Of a stretch of 55,270 nt of DNA, positions 16,090-23,924 are shown piece after piece. Both the position numbers and the translations under genes were made by a program. This DNA is from DATKMK01 sp035541895 (GTDB lineage Bacteria > Desulfobacterota > Binatia > HRBIN30 > JACQVA1), in contig DATKMK010000096.1 of assembly GCA_035541895.1 (NCBI GenBank), forward strand, positions 1-55,270, written 5' to 3'. How positions within the stretch are numbered: position 1 is the first letter of the stretch; each line of letters starts with the position of its first letter. Under the pieces are notes generated by a model. The model had not been told where the DNA came from. It searched no databases and saw nothing but the letters and a program-made list of their open reading frames with translations.

Positions 16090-16797
16090 ATGGCTAGGTG
16101 TATCTCACGTGTAGCCTACGGGCTGATGGCGTGCATTATCGCCGCGGGGTGTAGTTCTTCGCCGGTCGCGAATAGTGTGCCACTTCCCGCGCTCGATTCT
16201 GCATCGACCGCGCCGGTGACGGCGGATGCATATCGTCTACAACCGGGGGATCTGTTGCGCGTGAAATTCCTCTACCACCCCGAAATGGACGTCAAGTTGC
16301 CGGTGCGGCCCGACGGTAAGATCACACTACAGGATGTGGGTGAGATCGAGGCAACCGGGATGACTGCTGATGAGCTTGCTCAAGTGATTCGACAGCGATC
16401 GAGCGAGTTCTTGCGTGACCCCGCGGTTACCGTGATCGTCGCTGACCTTGCGGAACGCGGTGTGTACGTTGGCGGCGAGGTACGGACACCGGGATTTGTG
16501 AAGTACCGGCAAGGAATGACGCCGCTCCAAGCGATCCTCGATCGCGGAGGATTTACGCTCAGCGCGAGGATGGATTACGTTGTTCATCTCGTCCCGCGAC
16601 CACATGAGTATCTTGCGACACGCATCGACATGTCTCGCGCGCTGCAAGGTCAAGGTGAAATGGTCCAGTTGCAGCCGAACGACATGGTGTACGTGCCGCG
16701 GAGCACGATCGGCGACGTTGACGCGTTCCTGACGCTGTACGTGCGCACGATTCTGCCGATTCCGCCTCGAGTGGGCGTCGGCTTCACCAACCCCTAG
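16090..16797 (+). CDS. wza: outer-membrane polysaccharide export lipoprotein (Wza/BexD family)
   Basis: Forms the outer-membrane export channel for the polysaccharide. A lipoprotein signal MARCISRVAYGLMACIIAAG is followed by the lipobox cysteine, then a polysaccharide export domain (AYRLQPGDLLRVKFLYHPEM ... PVRPDGKITLQDVGEIEATG) and an SLBB β-grasp domain (VYVGGEVRTPGFVKYRQGMT). About 235 residues, the short form found in XrtA-type loci. The open frame begins at 16012 with other ATGs at 16075 and 16090; 16090 is preferred because it gives a normal short n-region and has GGAGG just upstream. It is followed after 17 bases by the Wzz-like gene, its usual partner. Confidence 0.9.
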   Translation: MARCISRVAYGLMACIIAAGCSSSPVANSVPLPALDSASTAPVTADAYRLQPGDLLRVKFLYHPEMDVKLPVRPDGKITLQDVGEIEATGMTADELAQVIRQRSSEFLRDPAVTVIVADLAERGVYVGGEVRTPGFVKYRQGMTPLQAILDRGGFTLSARMDYVVHLVPRPHEYLATRIDMSRALQGQGEMVQLQPNDMVYVPRSTIGDVDAFLTLYVRTILPIPPRVGVGFTNP

Positions 16798-16814
16798 TCT
16801 CAGGAGTACGTTTT

Positions 16815-18410
16815 ATGGCGTACGACATGCACAAACCCCGGAACGGGCACGGCAACAGCAACGGCAACCGGAACGGGAACGCGATCGGCAACGGCAACGG
16901 AAACGGCAACACGTACCGCAACAACCTCACCAACGGGGGCGTTCGGACTCTCACCGGCAACGAGCAGGTACGCGAAGTTCTCCAGATTCTATTCAAGCGG
17001 CAGCGGTTGCTCCTCGCTCTCTTTCTTGTCGTAGCGCTCCCTGGGTTGCTGGTGACGATGTTGAGTCGAGCCAAGTACATCGCAACCGCGAAGGTGCTGA
17101 TCACTACCGAGCGCTCGAACGCCACTGTACAGCCAACCGACGTCACCAAAGTCGACCCGATTCAGCTCAATGATTCGTTGGTGAACTCGGAGACGCACAT
17201 CATCCGCAGCCGCCAGATGCAGGAGAACGTCGTCCGCAGTCTGGTCTATGGCGATGATCACGGGAGCGATGTGAAGACGGCAGCTTTGAAGACCGACAAC
17301 ATCAATCTCGGTCAGCGAGTGCTGGACTTTGACAACGACCTGTTGGTGACGCCGATCAAAGGCAGCAATGTGATCCAGATCGACTACAAATCCAGTAACC
17401 CAGAGCACGCATCCCGGGTGGTGAATCGCGTGGTCGACGAGTACCTGGCCTATCATGCACAGGTGCACGGCAACAAAGGGCTCGCGCATTTCTACGAGGA
17501 TCAGCGACTTGAACTTGAAAAACAGTTGCGACGCGCTGAGGACGCACTGAAGGAGTATGCGGATCGCGAGGGAGTGGTCTCTCCGAAGGACGAAATTCAG
17601 TCGATGATTGTCGCGTCGGGTGCGATCGACAAGTCGCTTCGCGATGTGAACGCGACGCTCAGCGGGGCGGAGGAAAAGCTTCGCGCCGTTCAACAGCAAC
17701 TCTCGGATCAGCCGGCGGTCATCAAGAAACAACAGACGCTCAACGTCAACCCGGTGGTGACGCAACTGTCTCGCCAGCTCGTCGATCGGCAAGTCGATCG
17801 CGTCACACTCCTACGCAAGTACACCGAAAGGGATCGCCATGTGCGAGACAGCGAGCAGGAGATCGCCGAGATCCAGAGCCAACTGAACGAAGAGCTCCGC
17901 GATCGACCGACGATTGTTGCGTCGCAGGAGTTGGTCGCCAATCCGCTGCGGGATGATCGTCTCAAGACCGTTCTGGACCTGGAGGCGGATTTGAAGGAAC
18001 AACGAGCGCAGCGCGCTGCACTCGAAGAGGACGCGGTGCGCACCGGCCGCCGTTTGATTGCCCTTCGTCAGAAGGCGCTCGAATACGATCGTTTGGACCA
18101 GGCCGTGCAAAATCGACGCGATGCCTTTGAACTGTACGTCAAGCGCGAGCAGGAAGCGCGGATCGGCGAAGCGATGGATCAAGAGCGATTGGTCAACGTC
18201 GACGTTGTGCAACGCCCAGCGCTGCCGCTCCGGCGCTCGGACAATCAACGACTGTCCGTGGTTCTGTCGCTCGTATCCGGGCTTGCGGTGAGCCTCGGCG
18301 GCACGTTCGGATTGGAGTACCTCAACCGGGCGCTGCGCTCCGAACACGACGTGGAGCAGTATCTGGGCCTCCCGGTGCTCGGAAGTATTGGGGACTACTC
18401 AGCAGTCTGA
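16815..18410 (+). CDS. Wzz/GumC-family polysaccharide co-polymerase (chain-length determinant)
   Basis: Inner-membrane protein that sets chain length and couples polymerisation to export. After an odd Asn/Gly-rich N-terminus (residues ~8-41), a first membrane helix (~66-85, LLLALFLVVALPGLLV) precedes the Wzz domain (YIATAKVLITTERSNATVQP ...). Long coiled-coil helices span ~215-440, and a C-terminal helix (~490-512, VVLSLVSGLAVSLGGTFG) is preceded by the RPALPLRRSD proline motif. There is no fused kinase domain; the separate CpsD-like gene follows immediately. AGGAG 8 bases before ATG 16815 supports the start. The low-complexity N-terminus is encoded by near-repeats of AACGGC. Confidence 0.93.
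   Translation: MAYDMHKPRNGHGNSNGNRNGNAIGNGNGNGNTYRNNLTNGGVRTLTGNEQVREVLQILFKRQRLLLALFLVVALPGLLVTMLSRAKYIATAKVLITTERSNATVQPTDVTKVDPIQLNDSLVNSETHIIRSRQMQENVVRSLVYGDDHGSDVKTAALKTDNINLGQRVLDFDNDLLVTPIKGSNVIQIDYKSSNPEHASRVVNRVVDEYLAYHAQVHGNKGLAHFYEDQRLELEKQLRRAEDALKEYADREGVVSPKDEIQSMIVASGAIDKSLRDVNATLSGAEEKLRAVQQQLSDQPAVIKKQQTLNVNPVVTQLSRQLVDRQVDRVTLLRKYTERDRHVRDSEQEIAEIQSQLNEELRDRPTIVASQELVANPLRDDRLKTVLDLEADLKEQRAQRAALEEDAVRTGRRLIALRQKALEYDRLDQAVQNRRDAFELYVKREQEARIGEAMDQERLVNVDVVQRPALPLRRSDNQRLSVVLSLVSGLAVSLGGTFGLEYLNRALRSEHDVEQYLGLPVLGSIGDYSAV
16836..16922 (+). repeat. degenerate AACGGC hexanucleotide repeat inside the wzz-like gene
   Basis: About 14 imperfect copies of AACGGC/AACGGG/AACGGA encode an (N-G)n-rich cytoplasmic tail. 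Because the unit is six bases, copy-number change would lengthen or shorten the tail without frameshift. Confidence 0.75.
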
Positions 18411-18425
18411 TTGCCGGAGGGGGCC

Positions 18426-19169
18426 TTGAGCAAAATCTACGAAGCGCTCAAGAAAGCTGAGCACGAGAGGGAGCGCTCGCGCGCGCTCCCGTCGCCGAGT
18501 GGGATGGCGCCGAGCGAGGGTGTCCCTTCCGACGGGCGAGATGCCGCCGACGATGCCACCGAGGAGGACTATCACCGGTTACGGGCCGGGCTCGTAGGGG
18601 TCGGCGGGCCGTCTGCGCTGCATACGGTCTTGGTGACGTCGGCGCGTCACGGTGAAGGGGCGAGTACCGTTTCACTGGGACTGGCGACTGCGTTGGCAAA
18701 GGAACGCGAAACGCGAGTCCTGTTGGTCGAAGGCAATCTCCGCATGCCAAGCCTGGCTCGATTGCTGGCGGTTGCCCCCGCCGACGGCCTGAGCGAGTTC
18801 TTGGACGGCAAGGCCACCGCGGATGGGTTGGTTGTGCGGATCGAAAAGCTGAACTTGTCCGCCATCGTCGCCGGCAACAGCGGCCGACAGTCGCTGGATT
18901 TGGAACAAGTCGCGAACCTGCTAGCGCGGTTGCGGCCCCAGTTCGACTTCATCATCATCGACGCGCCGCCGGTCAACCGCTATGCGGACGCCAGCATTCT
19001 CGCGCCGCGAGTCGACGGCGTGATCCTGGTGGTGGAAGCCGACCGCACCCCCGTTGCTGAGGCGGAAAGCGCGAAGCGCCAGCTTGACAAGGTCGATGCG
19101 CGCATTCTGGGCGTCGTGCTGAATCGTCGCCGGTCGTACATTCCTGCGTTCATCGAAAGTCTCCTGTAA
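18426..19169 (+). CDS. CpsD/CapB-like tyrosine-kinase-family ATPase with an altered P-loop
   Basis: Cytoplasmic partner of the Wzz-like protein, related to bacterial tyrosine kinases and ParA-type ATPases; 247 residues from a TTG at 18426. GGAGGGGG lies 3 bases upstream and the start gives the family opening MSKIYEALKKAE; an in-frame TTG at 18411 is less likely. The Walker A segment reads RHGEGASTVS (75-83), with alanine where GEGKST is normal. The Walker A' segment LLVEGNLRMPS lacks the usual DxDLR aspartate. Walker B FIIIDAPPV is intact. No C-terminal tyrosine cluster is present. It may therefore regulate the Wzz-like protein without classical autokinase activity. Alanine-type P-loops occur in some relatives, so nucleotide binding cannot be excluded. 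Confidence 0.85.
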   Translation: MSKIYEALKKAEHERERSRALPSPSGMAPSEGVPSDGRDAADDATEEDYHRLRAGLVGVGGPSALHTVLVTSARHGEGASTVSLGLATALAKERETRVLLVEGNLRMPSLARLLAVAPADGLSEFLDGKATADGLVVRIEKLNLSAIVAGNSGRQSLDLEQVANLLARLRPQFDFIIIDAPPVNRYADASILAPRVDGVILVVEADRTPVAEAESAKRQLDKVDARILGVVLNRRRSYIPAFIESLL

Positions 19170-19191
19170 TCCCACTTCGTCGAGCATTGCG

Positions 19192-20631
19192 ATGGCCGAT
19201 GTTCTAGCGGTCCGTGGCCGCGCCACGGAGTCGATCTCACCCGGGGCGCTCGTCATCGCCCTTGGTGGGTTGGCGCTGGTAGCCATTTTCGCCGATATCC
19301 TCTTGGGAACCGGGGCGTGGTTCTTCGGTATTGCCGGCGTGCTGCTGCTTGCTGGTGTATTGACGCGGCCCGAGCTGGGTATCGCCGTGTTTCTCTCGAC
19401 GTTTCTGATCACCTACCCGCAAGCGCTGCAGGGGACCGGTTTCTTGACCATCAACAACGTTCTCGGATTGCTGTTCGTGGTCTTGATGGCGCATCGCGTC
19501 TACATCACCGGCGACTGGTGGTTCCTGCGCAATCCCGAGTTGCGAATTCTCGCCCTCATCGTCGCGTGCTACTACGTTTCGGCCTTTGTGAATGGCCCTG
19601 AACCCCGCCTGCTGCAGTTGATCGGGGTTCCCGAGGAAGCACCGGACTCAACGCGTCTGTTCGTGAACCGCGTGGCGTTCGTAGTGTTCTTCATCAATTT
19701 CATCGAACGACCGGCCCATATCAAACTGATCTTCCTGCTTGCCATCGGGATGATTGTCCTCACGACACTGATCGCTCTGTGGGGATTCTCGCACGGCACC
19801 GCGCTGCACGGGTATCGCGCTCAGACCTTTGACGTGAGCGGAACGGTGCAATCGGCGGCGAATCCAAATCGGCTGGCGCTCCTGGCGATCATCGCGGTCG
19901 CAGCATTGTGGTATGCCTCGCAGCAGATTCGCTCGTGGGCGGTTCGAGGAGTTCTGTTTGCGTTCATTTTGGTGGAAGTCCTCGCCGTACTATTGAGTGC
20001 GTCGCGAAGCGGACTGGTCGCGCTGCTCGCGGGCGCCGCCTTCATCGCGTTCGACGAAGGCGTCTCAATCCGCAAGGTGGTCGCCATCGCCCTTGCGGCG
20101 TCGATGACCGTGTTGCTCGCGTTGTGGTTTGTGCCGGAGAAGAATCTTGAGCGGTTGGAAAATTTACCGGGAACCGAATCGGCGGCCGAGGGTGTCGGGG
20201 CTGGGTCATTGGCCCGTCGCAGCTACACGTTGGAACTCGGCGAACAGATCATTCGAGACAATTTCTTCTTTGGAGTCGGTGTCGGCAACTGGGAGATCAC
20301 GCGCTACATGAACGACCCCACACACTCGACTGCCGCCCCGCATAGTTCGGTGCTGTTGGCGTGGGTAGAAGGTGGAGTCTTTTGCGTCCTGGCGTTCGCG
20401 ACCTTGTTCTGGAGAGCGTGGCAAAACCTCGTGGTCGCACAGCAGCGATTGCCTCACCGCGGAGAGGGCGACTTCCGCTGGATCGTCAAGGCTGCCCGCG
20501 TGGCAGTATTTACTCTGGCCGCGTTCTCGCTGGTCGCGGATTTGTGGTCGAACATCGTGTTGTTCTGGCTGGTCGGGCTGACGGTCGTGTGTCGACGGTA
20601 CGCCGAGCAGCGCGTAGCTCCGGCCGTGTAA
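19192..20631 (+). CDS. wzy: O-antigen polymerase/ligase-like membrane protein (Wzy candidate)
   Basis: A 479-residue integral membrane protein with about ten to twelve helices and a large periplasmic loop, typical of Wzy/WaaL proteins that polymerise undecaprenyl-linked repeat units. The Wzy_C-type core is visible as VLLSASRSGLVALLAG, followed by the GVGVGNWEITRYMN...HSSVLLAWVEGG region containing the conserved periplasmic HNxxL-like element (APHSSVLLAW). The start ATG is 19192, 22 bases after the CpsD-like stop. With Wzx, Wzz and Wza present, polymerase is more likely than ligase. Confidence 0.87.
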   Translation: MADVLAVRGRATESISPGALVIALGGLALVAIFADILLGTGAWFFGIAGVLLLAGVLTRPELGIAVFLSTFLITYPQALQGTGFLTINNVLGLLFVVLMAHRVYITGDWWFLRNPELRILALIVACYYVSAFVNGPEPRLLQLIGVPEEAPDSTRLFVNRVAFVVFFINFIERPAHIKLIFLLAIGMIVLTTLIALWGFSHGTALHGYRAQTFDVSGTVQSAANPNRLALLAIIAVAALWYASQQIRSWAVRGVLFAFILVEVLAVLLSASRSGLVALLAGAAFIAFDEGVSIRKVVAIALAASMTVLLALWFVPEKNLERLENLPGTESAAEGVGAGSLARRSYTLELGEQIIRDNFFFGVGVGNWEITRYMNDPTHSTAAPHSSVLLAWVEGGVFCVLAFATLFWRAWQNLVVAQQRLPHRGEGDFRWIVKAARVAVFTLAAFSLVADLWSNIVLFWLVGLTVVCRRYAEQRVAPAV

Positions 20632-20671
20632 GAGCGCGGTTCCCTGATCGTGTGGCAACGTTGGTGCAACG

Positions 20672-21601
20672 GTGGGTCAACAGCCGCTCGTGACCGGTGA
20701 GTCGCCGGCGCGCGGGAACTCGGTGGATGCCGCAGCTTATGCACGCTTTCTCGCGGCCGTCGGGTATCGGGTACTGCCGACCCGATCGTCGATCTGGTAC
20801 GACGCGAACCGCCATTTCTACCTCAGCGCTCCCTCGCATCGGCTCTTCGAGCCAGCGGACGATGAGTTACGGGGGGTGCTTCGGTGGCCGTGTCTCGGGG
20901 TGCGATTCGCCACGCCGCTCAGCGCCCCAGGCAAGCTGAGCTATCAGATCGTTTGCGACACCTCGACGTACGGATTCGAGATCCTCAGTGCGAATAGTCG
21001 CAGCAAGGTTCGTCGCGGTTTGAAGCGTTGTCGGATCGAACCGACTCCCTTCGAGACGTTGGCGACGGCTGGGCTCCGCGCGCACCACGACACGTTGATT
21101 CGTCAAGACCGCGACGGCGGACTGAGCGGTGATCGCTGGACGCGATTCTGGGCATCGGCGGCGGCTACGCCTGGTTTTGAAGGCTGGGGTGCGTGGAGCG
21201 GAGACGGGTTGGCGGCGTTCCTCGTGACTGTGACGTTTGAAGAGAGCGTGGAATTCCTGATGGCGAGGTCCTGCAGCGATGAACTCGGAGCGTATCCGAA
21301 CAACGCGCTGATCTTCTCGGTGGCCGAAGAGATGCTCGTACGGCGCGGGATTCCCGAGATCACCTTCGGACTCGAATCCTTGGAACCCGTCGGTCCGTTG
21401 GACCAGTTCAAGTTCGGCATGGGCTTTCGCGCGCGACCGCTGCGACAACGGGTGGTGTTCCATCCGCTCGTCCGGGCACTGCTTCGGCGAGCAGGGATTC
21501 GACGCCGATTCTACCAATGGTCGGACCGACGCGGGGCGACCGTGGCTTTCTGGCGCAAGGCCGGCGGACTCCTGCGCTTTGCGGAAGCCGGAGGCCTGTA
21601 G
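20672..21601 (+). CDS. FemAB/GNAT-like (BioF2-type) acyltransferase candidate
   Basis: A 309-residue soluble protein of uncertain function. The motif ANSRSKVRRGLKRCRIEP near residue 108 and the later segments WGAWSGDGLAAFLVTVTF and NALIFSVAEEMLVRRGIPEI look like the two GNAT-like halves of FemAB/BioF2-type enzymes, which transfer acyl or aminoacyl groups from a thioester or tRNA to sugars or peptides. FGLESLEPVGPLDQFKFGMG matches the late substrate-binding part of that fold. The start is GTG 20672, 40 bases after the polymerase stop. It sits just ahead of the carrier-protein/E1/E2 genes and could be the acceptor-specific transferase of that module. Confidence 0.6.
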   Translation: MGQQPLVTGESPARGNSVDAAAYARFLAAVGYRVLPTRSSIWYDANRHFYLSAPSHRLFEPADDELRGVLRWPCLGVRFATPLSAPGKLSYQIVCDTSTYGFEILSANSRSKVRRGLKRCRIEPTPFETLATAGLRAHHDTLIRQDRDGGLSGDRWTRFWASAAATPGFEGWGAWSGDGLAAFLVTVTFEESVEFLMARSCSDELGAYPNNALIFSVAEEMLVRRGIPEITFGLESLEPVGPLDQFKFGMGFRARPLRQRVVFHPLVRALLRRAGIRRRFYQWSDRRGATVAFWRKAGGLLRFAEAGGL

Positions 21602-21606
21602 CGTGT

Positions 21607-22965
21607 ATGCATACCGTCGCGTACCTGTTTCCCGCGTTTCCGGTGTTTCACCAGACCTTTGTGTTGTGGGAGGTGCTGGGGCTGAGACGCAACGGCGTCT
21701 TGCCGAGAATTTACTCGCTGCGCCCTGGGACCGAACGACAACAGCCTGAGGCGTGTGAAATTGCGCGGGAGATCAACCAACTTCCCGGCATGTTTTCTGC
21801 GGCGGTGTGCCGCGCCAATTGGCGACGCGCTCGGCGACAGCCGCGACGATATTTTTCGCTGTACCGTGATGTCGTGCGCGCCTGGTGGCCGCGCGTGCTC
21901 AGAGACCGCACGGAAGCGACCGGTCGCGTCGGCACGTATGAACGAGTGCGCGGCTGGTACAACAGTCAACCGTTGCTGTACCTGCTCAAGTCGCTCTTGC
22001 TCGTGCCGACGGCCGTCCTGCTGGCCGAATGGCTCGAGCGCGACGGGGTGACGCACTTGCACGTCCACTGGGCCAGTTACCCGGCCACGGTCGCCTACGT
22101 GGTGCACCGATTGACGGGCCTGCCCTTCAGCATCAGCGCGCACGCGTACGACATCTATATGGTTCCGCGAATGCTGCCTGCCAAGCTGCGAGCTGCGGAG
22201 TTTCTGGTGACCTGTGCGCGTACCAATGCGCAGTACCTGGAGCGGTTGGTCGAACCCGTCTTGCGCGACAAGATCGTCGTTCTCTACCACGGTGTCGACG
22301 TCGCTCGATTTTCCGGAGCCCGCAATCGGCCGCGGTTGGCGCAGGCCGTCACCATCATGTCCTGCGGTCAGCTCGAACAGTACAAGGGGATGCATCACCT
22401 TGTCGATGCGTGTGCCGCAATTCATCGTCGCGGTGTTGCGGTCCGATGCATCATCGTCGGTGACGGACCGCAACGCGGGCCGCTCCAACGTCAGATCGAT
22501 CGTCTTGGGCTCAGCGAGCAGGTAGAGCTCGTCGGAGCCCGGCCGCATGTCGAGGTGGCGAAATTGCTGGCGCAGGCCGATGTGTTTGCGCTGGCGAGCG
22601 AGCTGGCCGGCGCAGTCGGTCGGCGGGATGTCATTGCCAATGTAGTTGTTGAGGCGATGGCAGCCGGTCTCCCGGTGGTGGTCTCGCGCATTCCCGGCAT
22701 GGAAGAGTTGGTGGAGGATGCGATCTCCGGCATCCTTGTGGCACCGAATCGTGCCGACGAGTTGGCCGAGGCGCTCGCGCGTCTGGCCGCCAATCCCCTG
22801 GAACGAGAGCGGATGGGCCAAGCGGCGCGGGTGCGGGTCTCGCGCGATTTTGATGCGAGCAAGAACGTCCGGCGGCTGGCCTCGCTGTTGAGTCATACGA
22901 ACATGGCCGACCGACCGATGGCAGCAGCTAGCCAGGCTGAGCCGCGCGTCGCCGCGCATTCATGA
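21607..22965 (+). CDS. GT4-family glycosyltransferase
   Basis: A 452-residue GT-B glycosyltransferase that would add one sugar of the repeat unit to a lipid-linked intermediate at the cytoplasmic face. The N-terminal acceptor domain starts MHTVAYLFPAFPVFHQTFVL and includes HLHVHWASYPATVAY and a SISAHAYDIY motif. The C-terminal donor domain has GQLEQYKGMHHLVDA, VGDGPQRGPL and the EX7E region around VVVEAMAAGLPVV. The start is ATG 21607, five bases after the previous stop. The donor sugar cannot be told from the sequence. Confidence 0.9.
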   Translation: MHTVAYLFPAFPVFHQTFVLWEVLGLRRNGVLPRIYSLRPGTERQQPEACEIAREINQLPGMFSAAVCRANWRRARRQPRRYFSLYRDVVRAWWPRVLRDRTEATGRVGTYERVRGWYNSQPLLYLLKSLLLVPTAVLLAEWLERDGVTHLHVHWASYPATVAYVVHRLTGLPFSISAHAYDIYMVPRMLPAKLRAAEFLVTCARTNAQYLERLVEPVLRDKIVVLYHGVDVARFSGARNRPRLAQAVTIMSCGQLEQYKGMHHLVDACAAIHRRGVAVRCIIVGDGPQRGPLQRQIDRLGLSEQVELVGARPHVEVAKLLAQADVFALASELAGAVGRRDVIANVVVEAMAAGLPVVVSRIPGMEELVEDAISGILVAPNRADELAEALARLAANPLERERMGQAARVRVSRDFDASKNVRRLASLLSHTNMADRPMAAASQAEPRVAAHS

Positions 22966-23010
22966 GACGCGGCCGTGTTGGCGACTGAGTCGTTCCATCG
23001 AGATGCACAC

Positions 23011-23694
23011 ATGACGTCGACGACTGGTGAGGGGGCTCGCGCGCCCGCCGCGGTGGCCCTCGATGCGGCGATCGTCCCGATGCGCGCGGCTCACATCGGA
23101 GGCGCGGTGCAGCTTCACCAGAAGTTGTTTCCGAACGAGACGATGGTGCGCCTCGGTCCAATCGCGATGGAGGCGGTGTACCGCACCTATATCGACAGTC
23201 CCAGTGGAGTCGCGTTCGTCGCGACGCATGCCGACGAGGTAGGGGGTGTGGCCACCGGGGTGATCGGTCCCGGCTTTTTGCGCGAAGTCGTACGAACCCA
23301 TCCGTGGCGAATCGCCGCGGCGGCCGCGGTCGGTGTGGCGCGCTCGCCTCGCTTCGTCAGCAGCCTGCTCGAAGTCTCACGGCGACCGGCCGAACCGTGG
23401 CCGGGAGATCGAACGCGGCGATTTTATTTGCGGATGCAGATGGTCGCACCCGAATGGCGCGGGCGCGGGATCGTGCTGCCGATGGTGCGGGCGCTGTTCA
23501 ACGAAGCGCGTCGGCGCGGCGCTCGTGATGTCAGCTCAACGATCGTGGGTACCAACTTGTCGGCAATGTGGGTGCACAAGGTGTTTGGTTTTGAAAGCTG
23601 CATGTCGGGTTCCGACACCCGCTATTACCGACTCGATCTCGACAAACTCGACGCTGAGAGCGCGGCAGGGTCCGCGGGACTGGTGCAATCGTGA
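23011..23694 (+). CDS. GNAT-family N-acetyltransferase-like protein
   Basis: A 227-residue acyltransferase of the GNAT fold. The N-terminal substrate part starts around IVPMRAAHIGGAVQLHQKLF. The acyl-CoA or acyl-thioester loop is in MQMVAPEWRGRGIVLPMV, which carries the R/Q-x-x-G-x-G/A signature as WRGRGI, and the NLSAMWVHKVFGFE segment is typical of the fold's end. ATG 23011 is preferred over an upstream alternative start at 22975. Its stop overlaps the GTG start of the next gene, an acyl carrier protein, so the protein may take its acyl group from that carrier rather than from CoA. Confidence 0.82.
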   Translation: MTSTTGEGARAPAAVALDAAIVPMRAAHIGGAVQLHQKLFPNETMVRLGPIAMEAVYRTYIDSPSGVAFVATHADEVGGVATGVIGPGFLREVVRTHPWRIAAAAAVGVARSPRFVSSLLEVSRRPAEPWPGDRTRRFYLRMQMVAPEWRGRGIVLPMVRALFNEARRRGARDVSSTIVGTNLSAMWVHKVFGFESCMSGSDTRYYRLDLDKLDAESAAGSAGLVQS

Positions 23695-23924
23695 AGCAAC
23701 TGTGTCAGCTCGTCGCAGACGTGCTCGGGGTTGAGGCGGGATCGGTGCGCGCCGAGACCGGCCCGCTCGGTCTTCCCAAGTGGGATTCTCTCAACCACAT
23801 GCGATTGGTAGCCGCCGTAGAAGAGACGTATCACGTTGAGCTGTCGCCGGAGGAGGTCGTCAGCATCACGTGCGTCGGCCACTTCGCGACCTTGCTGCAG
23901 GAGAAGGGCGTTGCGCTCGGCTGA
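23691..23924 (+). CDS. acyl carrier protein (phosphopantetheine-binding)
   Basis: A 77-residue carrier protein. The phosphopantetheine attachment serine lies in KWDSLNHMRLV, preceded by the helix LCQLVADVLGV and followed by the typical VEETYHVELSPEEVV and final helix. It starts at GTG 23691 inside the stop of the GNAT gene (GTGA). It is followed, probably with overlap, by the fused E1 gene. Placed between an acyltransferase and E1/E2 genes, it probably carries an acyl group made by the E1/E2 pair. It differs clearly from the second carrier protein at 46339. Confidence 0.9.
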   Translation: MKQLCQLVADVLGVEAGSVRAETGPLGLPKWDSLNHMRLVAAVEETYHVELSPEEVVSITCVGHFATLLQEKGVALG

